A DNA stretch of 13,113 nucleotides from the NCBI GenBank assembly GCA_902363045.1, contig CABIYX010000001.1, positions 263,527-276,639 on the forward strand, in the 5' to 3' direction. How positions within the stretch are numbered: the first letter of the stretch is position 1; every line of letters starts with the position of its first letter. The notes under the pieces were generated by a model. That model was not told the origin of the DNA. It did no database searches and worked only from the letters and a program-made list of their open reading frames with translations. Origin of the DNA: Clostridiales bacterium. Its GTDB lineage: Bacteria; Bacillota; Clostridia; Oscillospirales; Oscillospiraceae. Shown piece by piece: positions 5,430 to 11,916 of the stretch. Position numbers and translations under genes: made by a program.

Positions 5430-5779
5430 GCAGCTGGTATGAGCAGGCGGCGGCCAAACTTAAGGCTGAGTACAGCCAGGTCAAGGGGCAGAAGGAGCAG
5501 GCCATGCGCCCCGCCGTCCGGGACGTCCTGCTGGAGTTCTGCCGCCAGGACGAGGAGTTTGCCCAGGCAGTGGTCCAGGGTGGTTCGTTTGCGGCGTGTA
5601 TGACCGCCGTGGCCAAAGGGGTGGGCGGCTCTATCTCTGATCTGGATGCCTATCGCCGGGCGGCGGCCTTCTACTTTGAGGGGGCGGAGGTCCAGTCTAC
5701 GGTGACCATCCGCCTCACCCCGGCGGAGCCAGAGCCGGACCGGGGCGGGATCCTGCTGGATCTGTCCGACTTCTTCTGA
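5426..5779 (+). CDS. PcfK-like protein (AcrIIA9-family Cas9 inhibitor type)
   Basis: This 117-residue protein has the PcfK-like architecture. A helical N-terminus is followed by the segment DEEFAQAVVQGGSFAACM (42-59), then VGGSISDLDAYRRAAAFYFE (66-85) and a short beta end. PcfK-like proteins of Firmicutes elements include AcrIIA9, a Cas9 inhibitor, and such genes are often named AcrIIA9 family. The gene directly after it encodes a PcfJ-like protein, the usual neighbour of PcfK, which supports the call. ATG 5426 is preferred to GTG 5417 because GGAGG (5413-5417) sits at proper spacing. The C-terminus (LDLSDFF) is acidic and hydrophobic, loosely like the SSB tail. Homology is judged from pattern. 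Actual Cas9 inhibition is unproven for this protein. Confidence 0.65.
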   Translation: MSSWYEQAAAKLKAEYSQVKGQKEQAMRPAVRDVLLEFCRQDEEFAQAVVQGGSFAACMTAVAKGVGGSISDLDAYRRAAAFYFEGAEVQSTVTIRLTPAEPEPDRGGILLDLSDFF

Positions 5780-5792
5780 GGGGGCGGGCAGG

Positions 5793-7493
5793 ATGAGCTA
5801 TACCAAACAGGAGCGCGAGATCTTGGACAGCTGGCCCACAGTGACAGCACAGGACCTGGAGGCCATGAACGGCCTGTTTTCCCACTACCTGTTTTTCAGC
5901 CGGGCGGGCGATCTGATGGGATTGAGCGGGATCAATCTGTGGGCTTCCTGCTGCGGGCACAAGGAGGCCCGCCCCTACCTCACACGGACCCAGGATCAGG
6001 AGCACTGGACCCTGATGGATCTGAGGCACAAGGCCCGGCTGACCTGCCCCTGGTGTGGGCGGAAGGTGACGGCCATCGACCTGTCCAGGGCCAAGGGCCG
6101 GAAATCCCTGCGGCAGACGGAGCTGACGGTGCTCCTCCGCGCCAAAGGAGACGCCCTCTATGCCGACGCCCTGGTGCTGTATAAGGACTACGCCGATGAG
6201 GCGGCGCTGACCGCGGGCCCAGTCGCCTGGTGCTCCAGCGGGTACCGGTTTGTCCAGGGCGAGGTGATGCAGGTGGACCATCAGTGGGATGACAAGCACC
6301 CCCGCATCACCTACGAGCGTGACAAACTGGGGCGGAAAAAGCTGGTCCAGGAGCCGTTTAAGGCCGGCTCCATCTCCTGGTATCAGCACGGCTCCTATTC
6401 CATTCTCAACCGAGGGGCGCTGGAGGTTCACCCCTTTTTTCGGTACTGCGGATTTTTCGACCGGTGGCAGTACCGGCCCGGCGGGGGCCGGGGCTATGCG
6501 ACAAAATTCCACGGGCTGATCTCCTATCTCACCGCCTACGCTATTTACCCCAGGCAGATCGAGATGCTCTCTAAAGTGGGATACTGGCAGCCCATCGCGG
6601 ATCTGGTGTGGAGCCGGAAGAAAAATGCAGCGGCCATGTGCTGGGAGGAGAGCGACCCCCGGAAGGCGTTTGGGGTGGACAAGCGGGAACTGGCCTGGAT
6701 CATGGGGGCCCATCCGCACATGAAGGTGCTGGAGGTGCGGAACTATGTGCGCAGGCACTGGGACAAGACCTGGGACCTGCCCTTCTGCAACGACTTTTGC
6801 CATTTGTGGGGCGGCCAAATGAATCCCATGGATGTTCTGCGTCTGGCCAATCGGTACCGGCTGGACCCGGACCGGCTGCTGAGATACTTTGACGGGGTCT
6901 TTGCCCAAAACGAGGACTATTACTGCACCCTGTTTGAGCTCTACCGGGATTACCTGGACGCGGCCTATGCCCTGGGCCGGTGCATGGAGCACAGCGCAGT
7001 GCTCTGGCCGGAGCAGCTGTATACCGCCCATGACGTGGCGGTGGCAGAGCTGGCTGACACGCAGGCCAGGACAGAGGGATCCCGTCGTGCAGTATCCCTC
7101 AAGGAGCGGCGGCTGAAGTATGAGTTTGAGATGGACGGCCTGCGGATCGTATTTCCGGCCACAGCCGGGGCCATCCGGCGGGAGGGCAAGGTCCTGGACC
7201 ACTGCGTAGGCGGCTACGCATCGCGGCACATGAGTGGGGTCTGCACCATCCTGTTCCTCCGGCGGGCGAATGACCCACATACCCCATATATCACCATCGA
7301 GATGGACGGCAACAAAATCCGGCAGATCCACGGCTACCACAATGATACCCTGGCGGGCAGTCCCAAGCCGCGGGAGGTACACAAGGACTTTTTGGACGCC
7401 TGGCTCCGGTGGCTACGGGCCGGGAGCCACCGGAATGAGGACGGGACGCCCAAACTGCCCAAGCGAACAAAGAAGCAAAAGGAAGTGGCATGA
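5793..7493 (+). CDS. PcfJ-like domain protein
   Basis: This 566-residue protein resembles PcfJ, known from the Enterococcus plasmid pCF10 and common in clostridial phages and conjugative elements. The C-terminal third carries the family core: LDHCVGGYA (468-476), then a 'CTILFLRR' strand, 'PYITIEMDG' and 'IRQIHGYHN'. The near-invariant HC pair is H470-C471. Near the N-terminus C53/C54, H56 and C85-x2-C88 could bind zinc. The biochemical activity of PcfJ is not known. It lies 13 bases after the PcfK-like gene and touches ssb, so it is part of the DNA-metabolism operon. It is intact and of normal length. Confidence 0.8.
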   Translation: MSYTKQEREILDSWPTVTAQDLEAMNGLFSHYLFFSRAGDLMGLSGINLWASCCGHKEARPYLTRTQDQEHWTLMDLRHKARLTCPWCGRKVTAIDLSRAKGRKSLRQTELTVLLRAKGDALYADALVLYKDYADEAALTAGPVAWCSSGYRFVQGEVMQVDHQWDDKHPRITYERDKLGRKKLVQEPFKAGSISWYQHGSYSILNRGALEVHPFFRYCGFFDRWQYRPGGGRGYATKFHGLISYLTAYAIYPRQIEMLSKVGYWQPIADLVWSRKKNAAAMCWEESDPRKAFGVDKRELAWIMGAHPHMKVLEVRNYVRRHWDKTWDLPFCNDFCHLWGGQMNPMDVLRLANRYRLDPDRLLRYFDGVFAQNEDYYCTLFELYRDYLDAAYALGRCMEHSAVLWPEQLYTAHDVAVAELADTQARTEGSRRAVSLKERRLKYEFEMDGLRIVFPATAGAIRREGKVLDHCVGGYASRHMSGVCTILFLRRANDPHTPYITIEMDGNKIRQIHGYHNDTLAGSPKPREVHKDFLDAWLRWLRAGSHRNEDGTPKLPKRTKKQKEVA

Positions 7494-7915
7494 TGTTGAA
7501 TCGGATCGTGATCATGGGCCGGCTGGGCCGGGACCCGGAGGTGCGGTACACCCAGGCAGGGCGGCCGGTGGCCTCCTTCTCCCTGGCGGTGGACCGGGAC
7601 TTTAAGGACAAGGCCAGCGGCGAGCGGGCCACCGACTGGATCCCCGTGGTGGCCTGGGAGGCCCGGGCAAAATTTGCCCAGCAGTATTTTCACAAGGGCC
7701 AGCTGGCTGTGGTGGAGGGCCGCCTCCAGATCCGGGACTGGACCGACAAGGATGGCGGCAAGCGCCGCAGCGCCGAGGTGATCGCCGACGGCATCTATTT
7801 TGCCGGGGCCAGGTCCGCCCCGCCCAGCGAGGGCAACGCCGACGAGGGGACGCTCCCACCCCCGCCGGCCGGGGACCTCCAGGACCTGGACGACGACGGC
7901 GAGCTGCCGTTTTGA
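7490..7915 (+). CDS. ssb: Single-stranded DNA-binding protein
   Basis: This 141-residue protein has the bacterial SSB fold. It starts LNRIVIMGRLGRDPEVRYT, contains VASFSLAVDRDFKD and 'DWIPVVAWEARAKFAQQYFHKGQLAVVEGRL', and ends in a flexible acidic tail with the partner-binding tip DDDGELPF. Full-length bacterial and phage SSBs are about 110-180 residues, so this one is complete. It coats single-stranded DNA during phage replication. Two in-frame ATGs occur at 7490 and 7493. AGGAAG (7480-7485) is slightly better spaced for 7493, but 7490 overlaps the upstream stop. The difference is one residue. Confidence 0.95.
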   Translation: MMLNRIVIMGRLGRDPEVRYTQAGRPVASFSLAVDRDFKDKASGERATDWIPVVAWEARAKFAQQYFHKGQLAVVEGRLQIRDWTDKDGGKRRSAEVIADGIYFAGARSAPPSEGNADEGTLPPPPAGDLQDLDDDGELPF

Positions 7916-7920
7916 GTGCT

Positions 7921-8136
7921 ATGATGACCTTATGTTGGAGCTGCCGCCGGGCTCTGGGGACCATGGGATGCCCCTGGTGTGAGTATGACGAGATAGAGCA
8001 CCGGGTGCGGTTTGAGCCGGTCCCCGGCTGGACAGCCAAAAAACAGGTGCGGGTCCACGGGATGACCTCCTACACGGTGATCCGATGCCCGCTGTACTTG
8101 GAGGATGAGGAGAGGAGCGTGGAGGGATATGCCTGA
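7921..8136 (+). CDS. Small zinc-ribbon-like phage protein
   Basis: This protein of about 71 residues has C-W-S-C and C-P-W-C pairs within the first 23 residues, a likely zinc site. The rest contains 'PVPGWTAKKQVRV' and ends 'SYTVIRCPLYLEDEE'. Small proteins of this pattern are common in clostridial phage replication regions; their function is unknown. The start is uncertain: TTG 7912, ATG 7921 and ATG 7924 are all in frame, and none has a clear ribosome site. Translation probably depends on coupling to ssb, which ends at 7915. Its stop overlaps the next gene. Confidence 0.65.
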   Translation: MMTLCWSCRRALGTMGCPWCEYDEIEHRVRFEPVPGWTAKKQVRVHGMTSYTVIRCPLYLEDEERSVEGYA

Positions 8137-8374
8137 GCTGATCCCATGGGAGCCGGGGAAGATCGGGCCCCGGATCCGGCTGGTGCGGGAGGCCCGCGGG
8201 TTCCGGATGGCCGATTTGGAGGCCCGGGTGGGGCTGTCCGCCGGAAACCTGTACCAGATCGAGCGGGGGGTACACGACCCCCGGGTGGATACCCTGTTCC
8301 TGATCGCCCAGGCCCTGGAGGTGAGCGCGGATGAACTGCTAGGGCTCGGAGCCAGGATAGGAGGATTGACATGA
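8129..8374 (+). CDS. XRE-family helix-turn-helix regulator
   Basis: This 81-residue protein is little more than a Cro/C1-type helix-turn-helix domain: IRLVREARGFRMADLEAR, followed by GLSAGNLYQIERG and 'PRVDTLFLIAQALEVSADELLGL'. It would bind DNA as a dimer and may regulate the operon in which it sits. GGAGGGAT (8121-8128) places a ribosome site just before ATG 8129. The frame is open upstream to 8105, but that start has a poorly spaced site. It overlaps both neighbours by a few bases, so it is co-transcribed with replication genes rather than divergently placed like a classical repressor. This suggests a feedback regulator. Confidence 0.8.
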   Translation: MPELIPWEPGKIGPRIRLVREARGFRMADLEARVGLSAGNLYQIERGVHDPRVDTLFLIAQALEVSADELLGLGARIGGLT

Positions 8375-8604
8375 GCTGGAAATCATATACGCACGTCACC
8401 ATGTTTGACCGGCCATATCCGCCCGAAAAGCAGGCCGAGGGGCTGGCGATCTCACAGGCCATCGTGGGCGGTCATTGTGAGACCTGCGGGTTTTTGCCGC
8501 AGTGCTCCACCCAAAAGGATTTTAAGTTCCCGGTGTTTGCCTGGTGTATGCGGCGGAAGGCGAAGATTATGACGAAAATGGAGGAGCAGGAAAATGGGAC
8601 TTAA
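8371..8604 (+). CDS. Hypothetical cysteine-containing small protein
   Basis: This 77-residue protein is of no family I recognise. C36-x2-C39, C45 and C59 could form a metal site (GGHCETCGFLPQC and FAWCMRRK). AGGAGG (8358-8364 region) precedes ATG 8371, and the start overlaps the previous stop as ATGA. The stop overlaps the next gene by 11 bases. This gene begins a run of small cysteine-rich genes with lower GC than the replication module. Confidence 0.65.
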   Translation: MSWKSYTHVTMFDRPYPPEKQAEGLAISQAIVGGHCETCGFLPQCSTQKDFKFPVFAWCMRRKAKIMTKMEEQENGT

Positions 8605-8848
8605 TCTATGTGATAGTTGCCGAGCAGATTGCCGACACGAGCGGAATCCAAGAGAAATCGTCATAAAGTGTGGAGCATATAAGCCGCCAATGACCAACGC
8701 CGACCGCATCCGGGCCATGAGCGACAAGGAGTTGGCTCGATTTCTCGCAGAAGTTGAGTACAGGAGAAGCGCTGCCGGTGGCGGTGCAATTTGGAAAGGA
8801 ATGGCCCACGCTTTAGAATGGCTCCAGCAGCCAACGGAGGAGGGGTGA
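8594..8848 (+). CDS. Hypothetical phage protein with 'MTNADRIRAMSD' motif
   Basis: This 84-residue protein starts with a cysteine cluster, C6-x2-C9, C13 and C26. The second half carries TNADRIRAMSDKELARFLA and a final 'W...ALEWLQQP' segment. That 'ADRIRAMSDEELA' pattern recurs in many small gut-phage proteins of unknown function. GAGGAGCAGG (8581-8590) is the ribosome site for ATG 8594. It is probably metal binding. The role is unknown. Confidence 0.65.
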   Translation: MGLNLCDSCRADCRHERNPREIVIKCGAYKPPMTNADRIRAMSDKELARFLAEVEYRRSAAGGGAIWKGMAHALEWLQQPTEEG

Positions 8849-8853
8849 CAGCA

Positions 8854-8985
8854 ATGGCTGATTATGTTTGTGAAGGCTGTATCCATGCCCCACCAGGCAG
8901 TGGTGACGGGAAACCATGCTGTATGTGTGACCATGATGATCCATTGATGAACTGTTATTGTGAAAGGGAGGAGCAGGATGGCTGA
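8854..8985 (+). CDS. Very small cysteine-rich protein
   Basis: This 43-residue protein has seven cysteines (YVCEGC, KPCCMC, NCYC), suggesting a compact zinc-binding fold. GGAGGAGGGG (8836-8845 region) lies at good spacing before ATG 8854. The longer frame from 8791 overlaps the previous gene and lacks a ribosome site. The stop overlaps the next start. Its function is unknown. The dense cysteines and the good ribosome site are the reasons to accept so short a gene. Confidence 0.55.
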   Translation: MADYVCEGCIHAPPGSGDGKPCCMCDHDDPLMNCYCEREEQDG

Positions 8986-9304
8986 GTATATTGAGCGGCA
9001 GGCTGCCATTGACCTATTTTATCCGGTAGACCCGGAGAATGATGGATCAGACGGATGCACCGTGGTTTATAAGACAGAGAATTACACTTCCGATGAGATC
9101 GAGGCCGTGATTTCTGGCCTGCCTGCCGCCGATGTAGCCCCGGTACGGCACGGGCGGTGGGTTGCTGTCCGCCGGACCAATGCGTCTACGGTGTACCAGT
9201 GCTCTGTCTGTGAGCGGAAAGTGTCAGTGATGAACATAGGGGCTGCGGTGTGGGACCACTATCCATACTGCCACTGCGGGGCGAAGATGGACGCCGATGA
9301 ATGA
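8978..9304 (+). CDS. Zinc-ribbon phage protein of the 'ADVAPVRHGRW' type
   Basis: This 108-residue protein starts MAEYIERQAAIDLF. It carries the segment PAADVAPVRHGRW (about residues 47-60) and a C-terminal zinc ribbon with C-S-V-C and C-H-C pairs. This architecture, with a helical start, a 'DVAPVxHGRW' linker and a terminal zinc ribbon, is very widespread in gut Firmicutes phages, but its function is not known. ATG 8978 follows GGGAGGAGCAGG. The upstream frame to 8960 has no better site. Confidence 0.75.
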   Translation: MAEYIERQAAIDLFYPVDPENDGSDGCTVVYKTENYTSDEIEAVISGLPAADVAPVRHGRWVAVRRTNASTVYQCSVCERKVSVMNIGAAVWDHYPYCHCGAKMDADE

Positions 9305-9557
9305 TCTTCTGATAGGCAAGGACCTGGAGACCATCGCTCGGGCCCACCGCCGCTGCCGGGAGATGGAGGTCGAGCGGGCGCTGGGGGAACTGCGGGTGCG
9401 GGTGAGCACCTGCCCCGCCACCCGGGCCTGGTCCGTGCCCTACCTGATCCGGCTGGAGCGGTGGCGGCCTGGGATGTACAGTACACAATATTTTGACAGC
9501 GCCGAGGCGCTGAGAGAGGAGTTGGAACATGGCGCGATTGACCTATCAGGACGCTGA
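9297..9557 (+). CDS. Hypothetical protein
   Basis: This 86-residue protein is of no family I recognise. It is helical and charged in the first 35 residues and has a 'YSTQYFDSAEALREELEHG' end. Only one cysteine is present, so it differs from its neighbours. ATG 9297 overlaps the previous stop by 8 bases and has a weak ribosome site, implying coupled translation. GC content returns here to the high level of the operon. Confidence 0.6.
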   Translation: MNDLLIGKDLETIARAHRRCREMEVERALGELRVRVSTCPATRAWSVPYLIRLERWRPGMYSTQYFDSAEALREELEHGAIDLSGR

Positions 9558-9747
9558 CGGCAGCTGGGGGCTGCACGGCGTGAGCTGGGACCAGCTGGCG
9601 GCATTGCCGCCCCGGGTGTATGGTGCGCTGGTCAAACTGCGGGACCTGGAGGCCCGCATGGAGACGGAGGCCGGAGAGGCCCCGGCAGAGATGGAGGAGG
9701 GAGGAGCGTCATCATGGCTCAAGCAGAGATTTGCGCGTGTGACCTAA
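9529..9747 (+). CDS. Hypothetical small protein
   Basis: This 72-residue protein is of no family I recognise. It has a 'YQDADGSWGLHGVSWDQL' start, then a helical stretch 'ALVKLRDLEARMETE', and an acidic end followed by WLKQRF. Similar short proteins with a 'KLRDLE' helix occur in clostridial phage early regions, from memory. GAGAGGAG (9512-9519) supports ATG 9529. It overlaps both neighbouring genes by about 30 bases. Confidence 0.6.
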   Translation: MARLTYQDADGSWGLHGVSWDQLAALPPRVYGALVKLRDLEARMETEAGEAPAEMEEGGASSWLKQRFARVT

Positions 9748-10205
9748 TGCAGCAGGTGCTGGTGATCCAACTGCCCCGGGGAGACCGGGGCGAGGCGGAC
9801 CTGGCGGCATACCGGGACTATGTGGTGGAGTCGCTGGCCCAGGGGGTGCTGATCCTGGGGTCCGGGACTACTTGGGCGGTGGAGGCGCTGCCCAGCTTGG
9901 GCGGGGTGCAGATCCAGAGAGAGCCGGGGATCCTTCGGGCCCACAGCGTCCCGGAGCCAAAGGCGGATCCAAAGCCGGACCGGCCGAACCCGTGGCGGGA
10001 AAAGAAGGAGACGCTGGAACGGCTCCAGCAGTACCGCCAGGCGGGCGGCCTGGGCTGTCTGGAGGCGGTGGCCAGCCGGTGCGGTGGAGATCTCACGGCG
10101 GACAAGCTGCGAGGCGTCCTCACCGGGGCCGAGAAACTACCCATTGAGCAGTGGCGGCTCATCCGCCGGGCCCTGGACCAGCTGGAGGAGGGTGCGGATG
10201 AGTAA
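9714..10205 (+). CDS. Hypothetical protein
   Basis: This 163-residue protein is of no family I recognise. The N-terminal half (1-80) looks like an alpha/beta fold ending in a beta strand (GGVQIQREPG). A proline-rich hinge (83-95, PKADPKPDRPNPWR) leads to a helical C-terminal half (96-160) with 'LERLQQYRQAGGLGCLEAVA' and 'LPIEQWRLIRRALDQLEEG'. A repeated GGAGG region (about 9693-9706) precedes ATG 9714. The stop overlaps the HUH gene by 8 bases. The C-terminal half resembles a small DNA-binding helical bundle, but that is a guess. Confidence 0.65.
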   Translation: MAQAEICACDLMQQVLVIQLPRGDRGEADLAAYRDYVVESLAQGVLILGSGTTWAVEALPSLGGVQIQREPGILRAHSVPEPKADPKPDRPNPWREKKETLERLQQYRQAGGLGCLEAVASRCGGDLTADKLRGVLTGAEKLPIEQWRLIRRALDQLEEGADE

Positions 10206-10962
10206 GATCCTGCGGAAGATCCAGAGCGGACGCCTGGTGTATGCGGTGGTATATACCGCGCCGGCAGCAGGGGACAGCCCGCGGCAGAGGGCCCAGAAGC
10301 GGCAGGCCAGCACGGCGGCCCGGGAAAAGCTGAACGCCAGGACTTCATTCCAAAAGCTGGAGCGGACCCTGGCGGCCAACTTCGACGACGGAGACCTGTT
10401 CCTCACCCTCACCTATGATGACAAGCATCTGCCGGACGGTCGAGAGGCGGCGGTCCGGCGGATCCGGTCATTTCTGAGCCGGTTGCGCAAAGCAAGGAAA
10501 GAGCGGGGACATTTGCTCCACTACATCTATGTGACGGAGGGGTGCAATCCGGGAGGGCGCCTCCACCACCATGTGGTGCTCAACGCCACAGGGGATGACC
10601 TGGAGGAGATCCGGCGGCTGTGGATCTATGGGGATAACCTGGAGCTGCGGCGGCTGACCTTCTACCGGGACTACACATACGAGGATCTGGCCAGCTATCT
10701 CACCAAGGAGCCCAGAGAGTGGGGCCACCCGCAGGTGGGGGAGCGGACCTGGACGCCCTCTCTGGGGCTGGCCCATCCGGAGCCGGAGACTGAGACGGTC
10801 CCGGACTGTGTGACCCTGTCCGCCCCGCCGGAGGCGGACATCCTATCTCGGGAGGGTCCTGTGGTCAACGGATATGGGGAGTTTGCGTGGATCAAGTATC
10901 TCCTGCCCAGGGATCCGGCCCGGAAACGGCGGCGCAACAGACGGAAACGGAAAAAAGAATAG
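10198..10962 (+). CDS. HUH-type rolling-circle replication-associated protein
   Basis: This 254-residue protein shows the three motifs of HUH Rep-like proteins in order: LFLTLTY (67-73), HHHVVL (123-128) as the metal-binding histidine motif, and SYLTK (166-170), where Y167 would be the catalytic tyrosine and K170 the usual partner. YIYVTEG (109-115) precedes the histidine motif as in the family. HUH enzymes nick one DNA strand and stay bound through tyrosine. The C-terminus is very basic (ARKRRRNRRKRKKE). ATG 10198 is chosen because it overlaps the previous stop and follows GGAGGG; the frame extends upstream to 10084 inside that gene. It is unusual to find this beside a DnaB/initiator module. 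A domesticated role, such as recombination or a second replication mode, is possible. Confidence 0.75.
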   Translation: MSKILRKIQSGRLVYAVVYTAPAAGDSPRQRAQKRQASTAAREKLNARTSFQKLERTLAANFDDGDLFLTLTYDDKHLPDGREAAVRRIRSFLSRLRKARKERGHLLHYIYVTEGCNPGGRLHHHVVLNATGDDLEEIRRLWIYGDNLELRRLTFYRDYTYEDLASYLTKEPREWGHPQVGERTWTPSLGLAHPEPETETVPDCVTLSAPPEADILSREGPVVNGYGEFAWIKYLLPRDPARKRRRNRRKRKKE

Positions 10963-10977
10963 CTTTTCTATTCTTTT
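10953..10977 (+). terminator. Probable AT-rich terminator at the end of the HUH gene
   Basis: AAAAGAATAG (10953-10962) and CTATTCTTTT (10968-10977) are a perfect 10-bp inverted repeat with a 5-nt loop. The left arm includes the HUH gene's stop codon and the right arm ends T-rich. The stem is weak (mostly A/T) but could end the early operon in either direction. Confidence 0.5.
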
Positions 10978-11034
10978 CAGTCTCGGGGGTAAGTATATTC
11001 TCTTTAAATTTTAGAGGAAAGAGGCGAAAAAGAT

Positions 11035-11063
11035 TTGCAATCGAACGTGTGTTGTGGTAAACT
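11035..11063 (+). promoter_or_regulatory. Promoter with LexA-like (SOS) operator
   Basis: TTGCAA (11035-11040), exactly 17 bases and TAAACT (11058-11063), with TGG directly before the -10 box, form a plausible promoter. Between the boxes CGAACGTGTGTTGT (11042-11055) matches the Gram-positive LexA/DinR consensus CGAACRNRYGTTYC except for the last two bases. An operator between -35 and -10 is the normal position for SOS genes. The promoter overlaps the proposed TTG start of the KTR gene. Confidence 0.5.
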
Positions 11064-11235
11064 AAGCATGAAGGACGGATGGGTGCTTTGCCCAGTCTGC
11101 CGGAAGGGGAAGCTGCTGAAGCTCCTGCCGGACACAGCCGTCCGAAACCTGCCCGTGAAGTGCAAGCGCTGCGGACAGGAGACCGTTGTGAATATCGATG
11201 CGCCTGAGCCAGAGTCCACAGAGACCAGCGCCTGA
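11035..11235 (+). CDS. Cysteine-rich KTR-type small protein
   Basis: This is a 66-residue protein whose core, WVLCPVC (C19-x2-C22) then LPVKCKRCGQETVVNI (C43-x2-C46), matches the cysteine-rich KTR family known from Tn916-like and other Firmicutes elements. It is a small zinc-ribbon fold resembling phage Mu Com. The function is not established. Two starts are possible: TTG 11035, about 10 bases after AGAGG, and ATG 11068, which gives MKDGWVLCPVC but has no ribosome site. I list the longer form with low certainty. It sits in its own unit between a probable terminator (10953-10977) and a strong one (11228-11282). Confidence 0.65.
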   Translation: MQSNVCCGKLSMKDGWVLCPVCRKGKLLKLLPDTAVRNLPVKCKRCGQETVVNIDAPEPESTETSA

Positions 11236-11282
11236 GCCAATGACGACCCGATCAGTCGGGTGTCGTGGCTTGGGCGCTTTTT
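11228..11282 (+). terminator. Strong long-stem intrinsic terminator after the KTR gene
   Basis: GCGCC (11228-11232) pairs with GGCGC (11273-11277). Further in, GAGCC pairs with GGCTT, and a top stem ACGA...CCCGA pairs with TCGGG...TCGT around a TCAG loop, with small bulges. TTTTT (11278-11282) follows directly. The stem begins inside the last codons of the KTR gene. This should insulate the cassette from the packaging genes. Confidence 0.8.
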
Positions 11283-11305
11283 GTTTTGCCCGGAGGTGAT
11301 AGCCC

Positions 11306-11692
11306 GTGGCCATGAAGCCGCTCAGGCCCTGCCGGCACCCAGGCTGCTCAGCCTTGACCCGGGAGGGCTATTGTCCCAAGCACAAGCCAGCCAGGGCCCC
11401 GCGCCGGGCCTCGGCGGAATATCACAGCTGGTACAGCCTGCCCATCTGGACGGAGGACCTGCGACCGGCACAGCTGCTGCGGGAGCCGTTCTGCCGCGCC
11501 TGTGCCGCACAGTACCCGCCCGGAGACCCCAGGCGCCGCACCAGGGCTACGGTGGTGGACCACATCGAGTCCCACCGGGGCAGCTGGGCCAGGTTCATTG
11601 ACCCGGCCAACCACCAGAGCCTGTGCAAGCGCCATCACGACCAGAAAACGGCCCGGGAACAGGCCGCAGAACGGCGGAAAAAAGGCCGCTGA
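11306..11692 (+). CDS. HNH endonuclease of the packaging module
   Basis: This 128-residue protein has an N-terminal zinc finger (CRHPGC...YCPKH, about residues 9-26) and a classical HNH nuclease domain. Its features are C63-x2-C66, VVDHI (83-87) with catalytic H86, D99...N102 and C107-x2-H110-H111, ending KTAREQ. HNH proteins placed beside the terminase are needed for DNA packaging and cos cleavage in many HK97-type phages. GTG 11306 is preferred to ATG 11312 because GGAGGTGAT (11292-11300) is an excellent ribosome site at matching distance. A small terminase gene follows after about 220 bases, which is a usual order. Confidence 0.9.
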   Translation: MAMKPLRPCRHPGCSALTREGYCPKHKPARAPRRASAEYHSWYSLPIWTEDLRPAQLLREPFCRACAAQYPPGDPRRRTRATVVDHIESHRGSWARFIDPANHQSLCKRHHDQKTAREQAAERRKKGR

Positions 11693-11916
11693 TTTGGGCG
11701 GCCAGCGCGGGGAAACGCTGGGACGCTTGGGCGCGGGTGCCTGGACGTGGGCGTCCGTGGGCGCACCCGGGGAGGCCGAAGGCCTCGAACCCTCCCCCCC
11801 CGGGGTAAGAAAGTTTTGACGGAAGGGGTCCAAGACCGTATGCAGCCCTCGGGAGGGGATTTTTTCCCCACGGGGGCGGAATGGAGGAGCAGGAGCGTGG
11901 GAAGGAGGAGACGGAG
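11693..11916 (+). other. Noncoding GC-rich region, candidate cos site
   Basis: This is the longest noncoding gap in the packaging region. It contains a palindrome GAGGCC-GAA-GGCCTC (11772-11786), eight C followed by GGGG (11794-11805), CCCTC-GG-GAGGG (11846-11857) and GGGGA-T5-TCCCC (11855-11869). HNH-terminase phages usually have their cos site near these genes, so this is where I would place it. No cleavage site can be fixed from sequence alone. Several frames are open here but none has a credible start. Confidence 0.4.

Noticed and set aside
5715..7382. Long minus-strand open frame (555 codons) opposite the PcfJ-like gene
   Set aside because: This is the same shadow effect: low-complexity composition, no recognisable domain, and full overlap with a well-supported gene.
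11502..11819. Open frame overlapping the HNH gene and the following gap
   Set aside because: Its translation is low-complexity, its start lies inside the HNH gene without a ribosome site, and HNH motifs are in the other frame.
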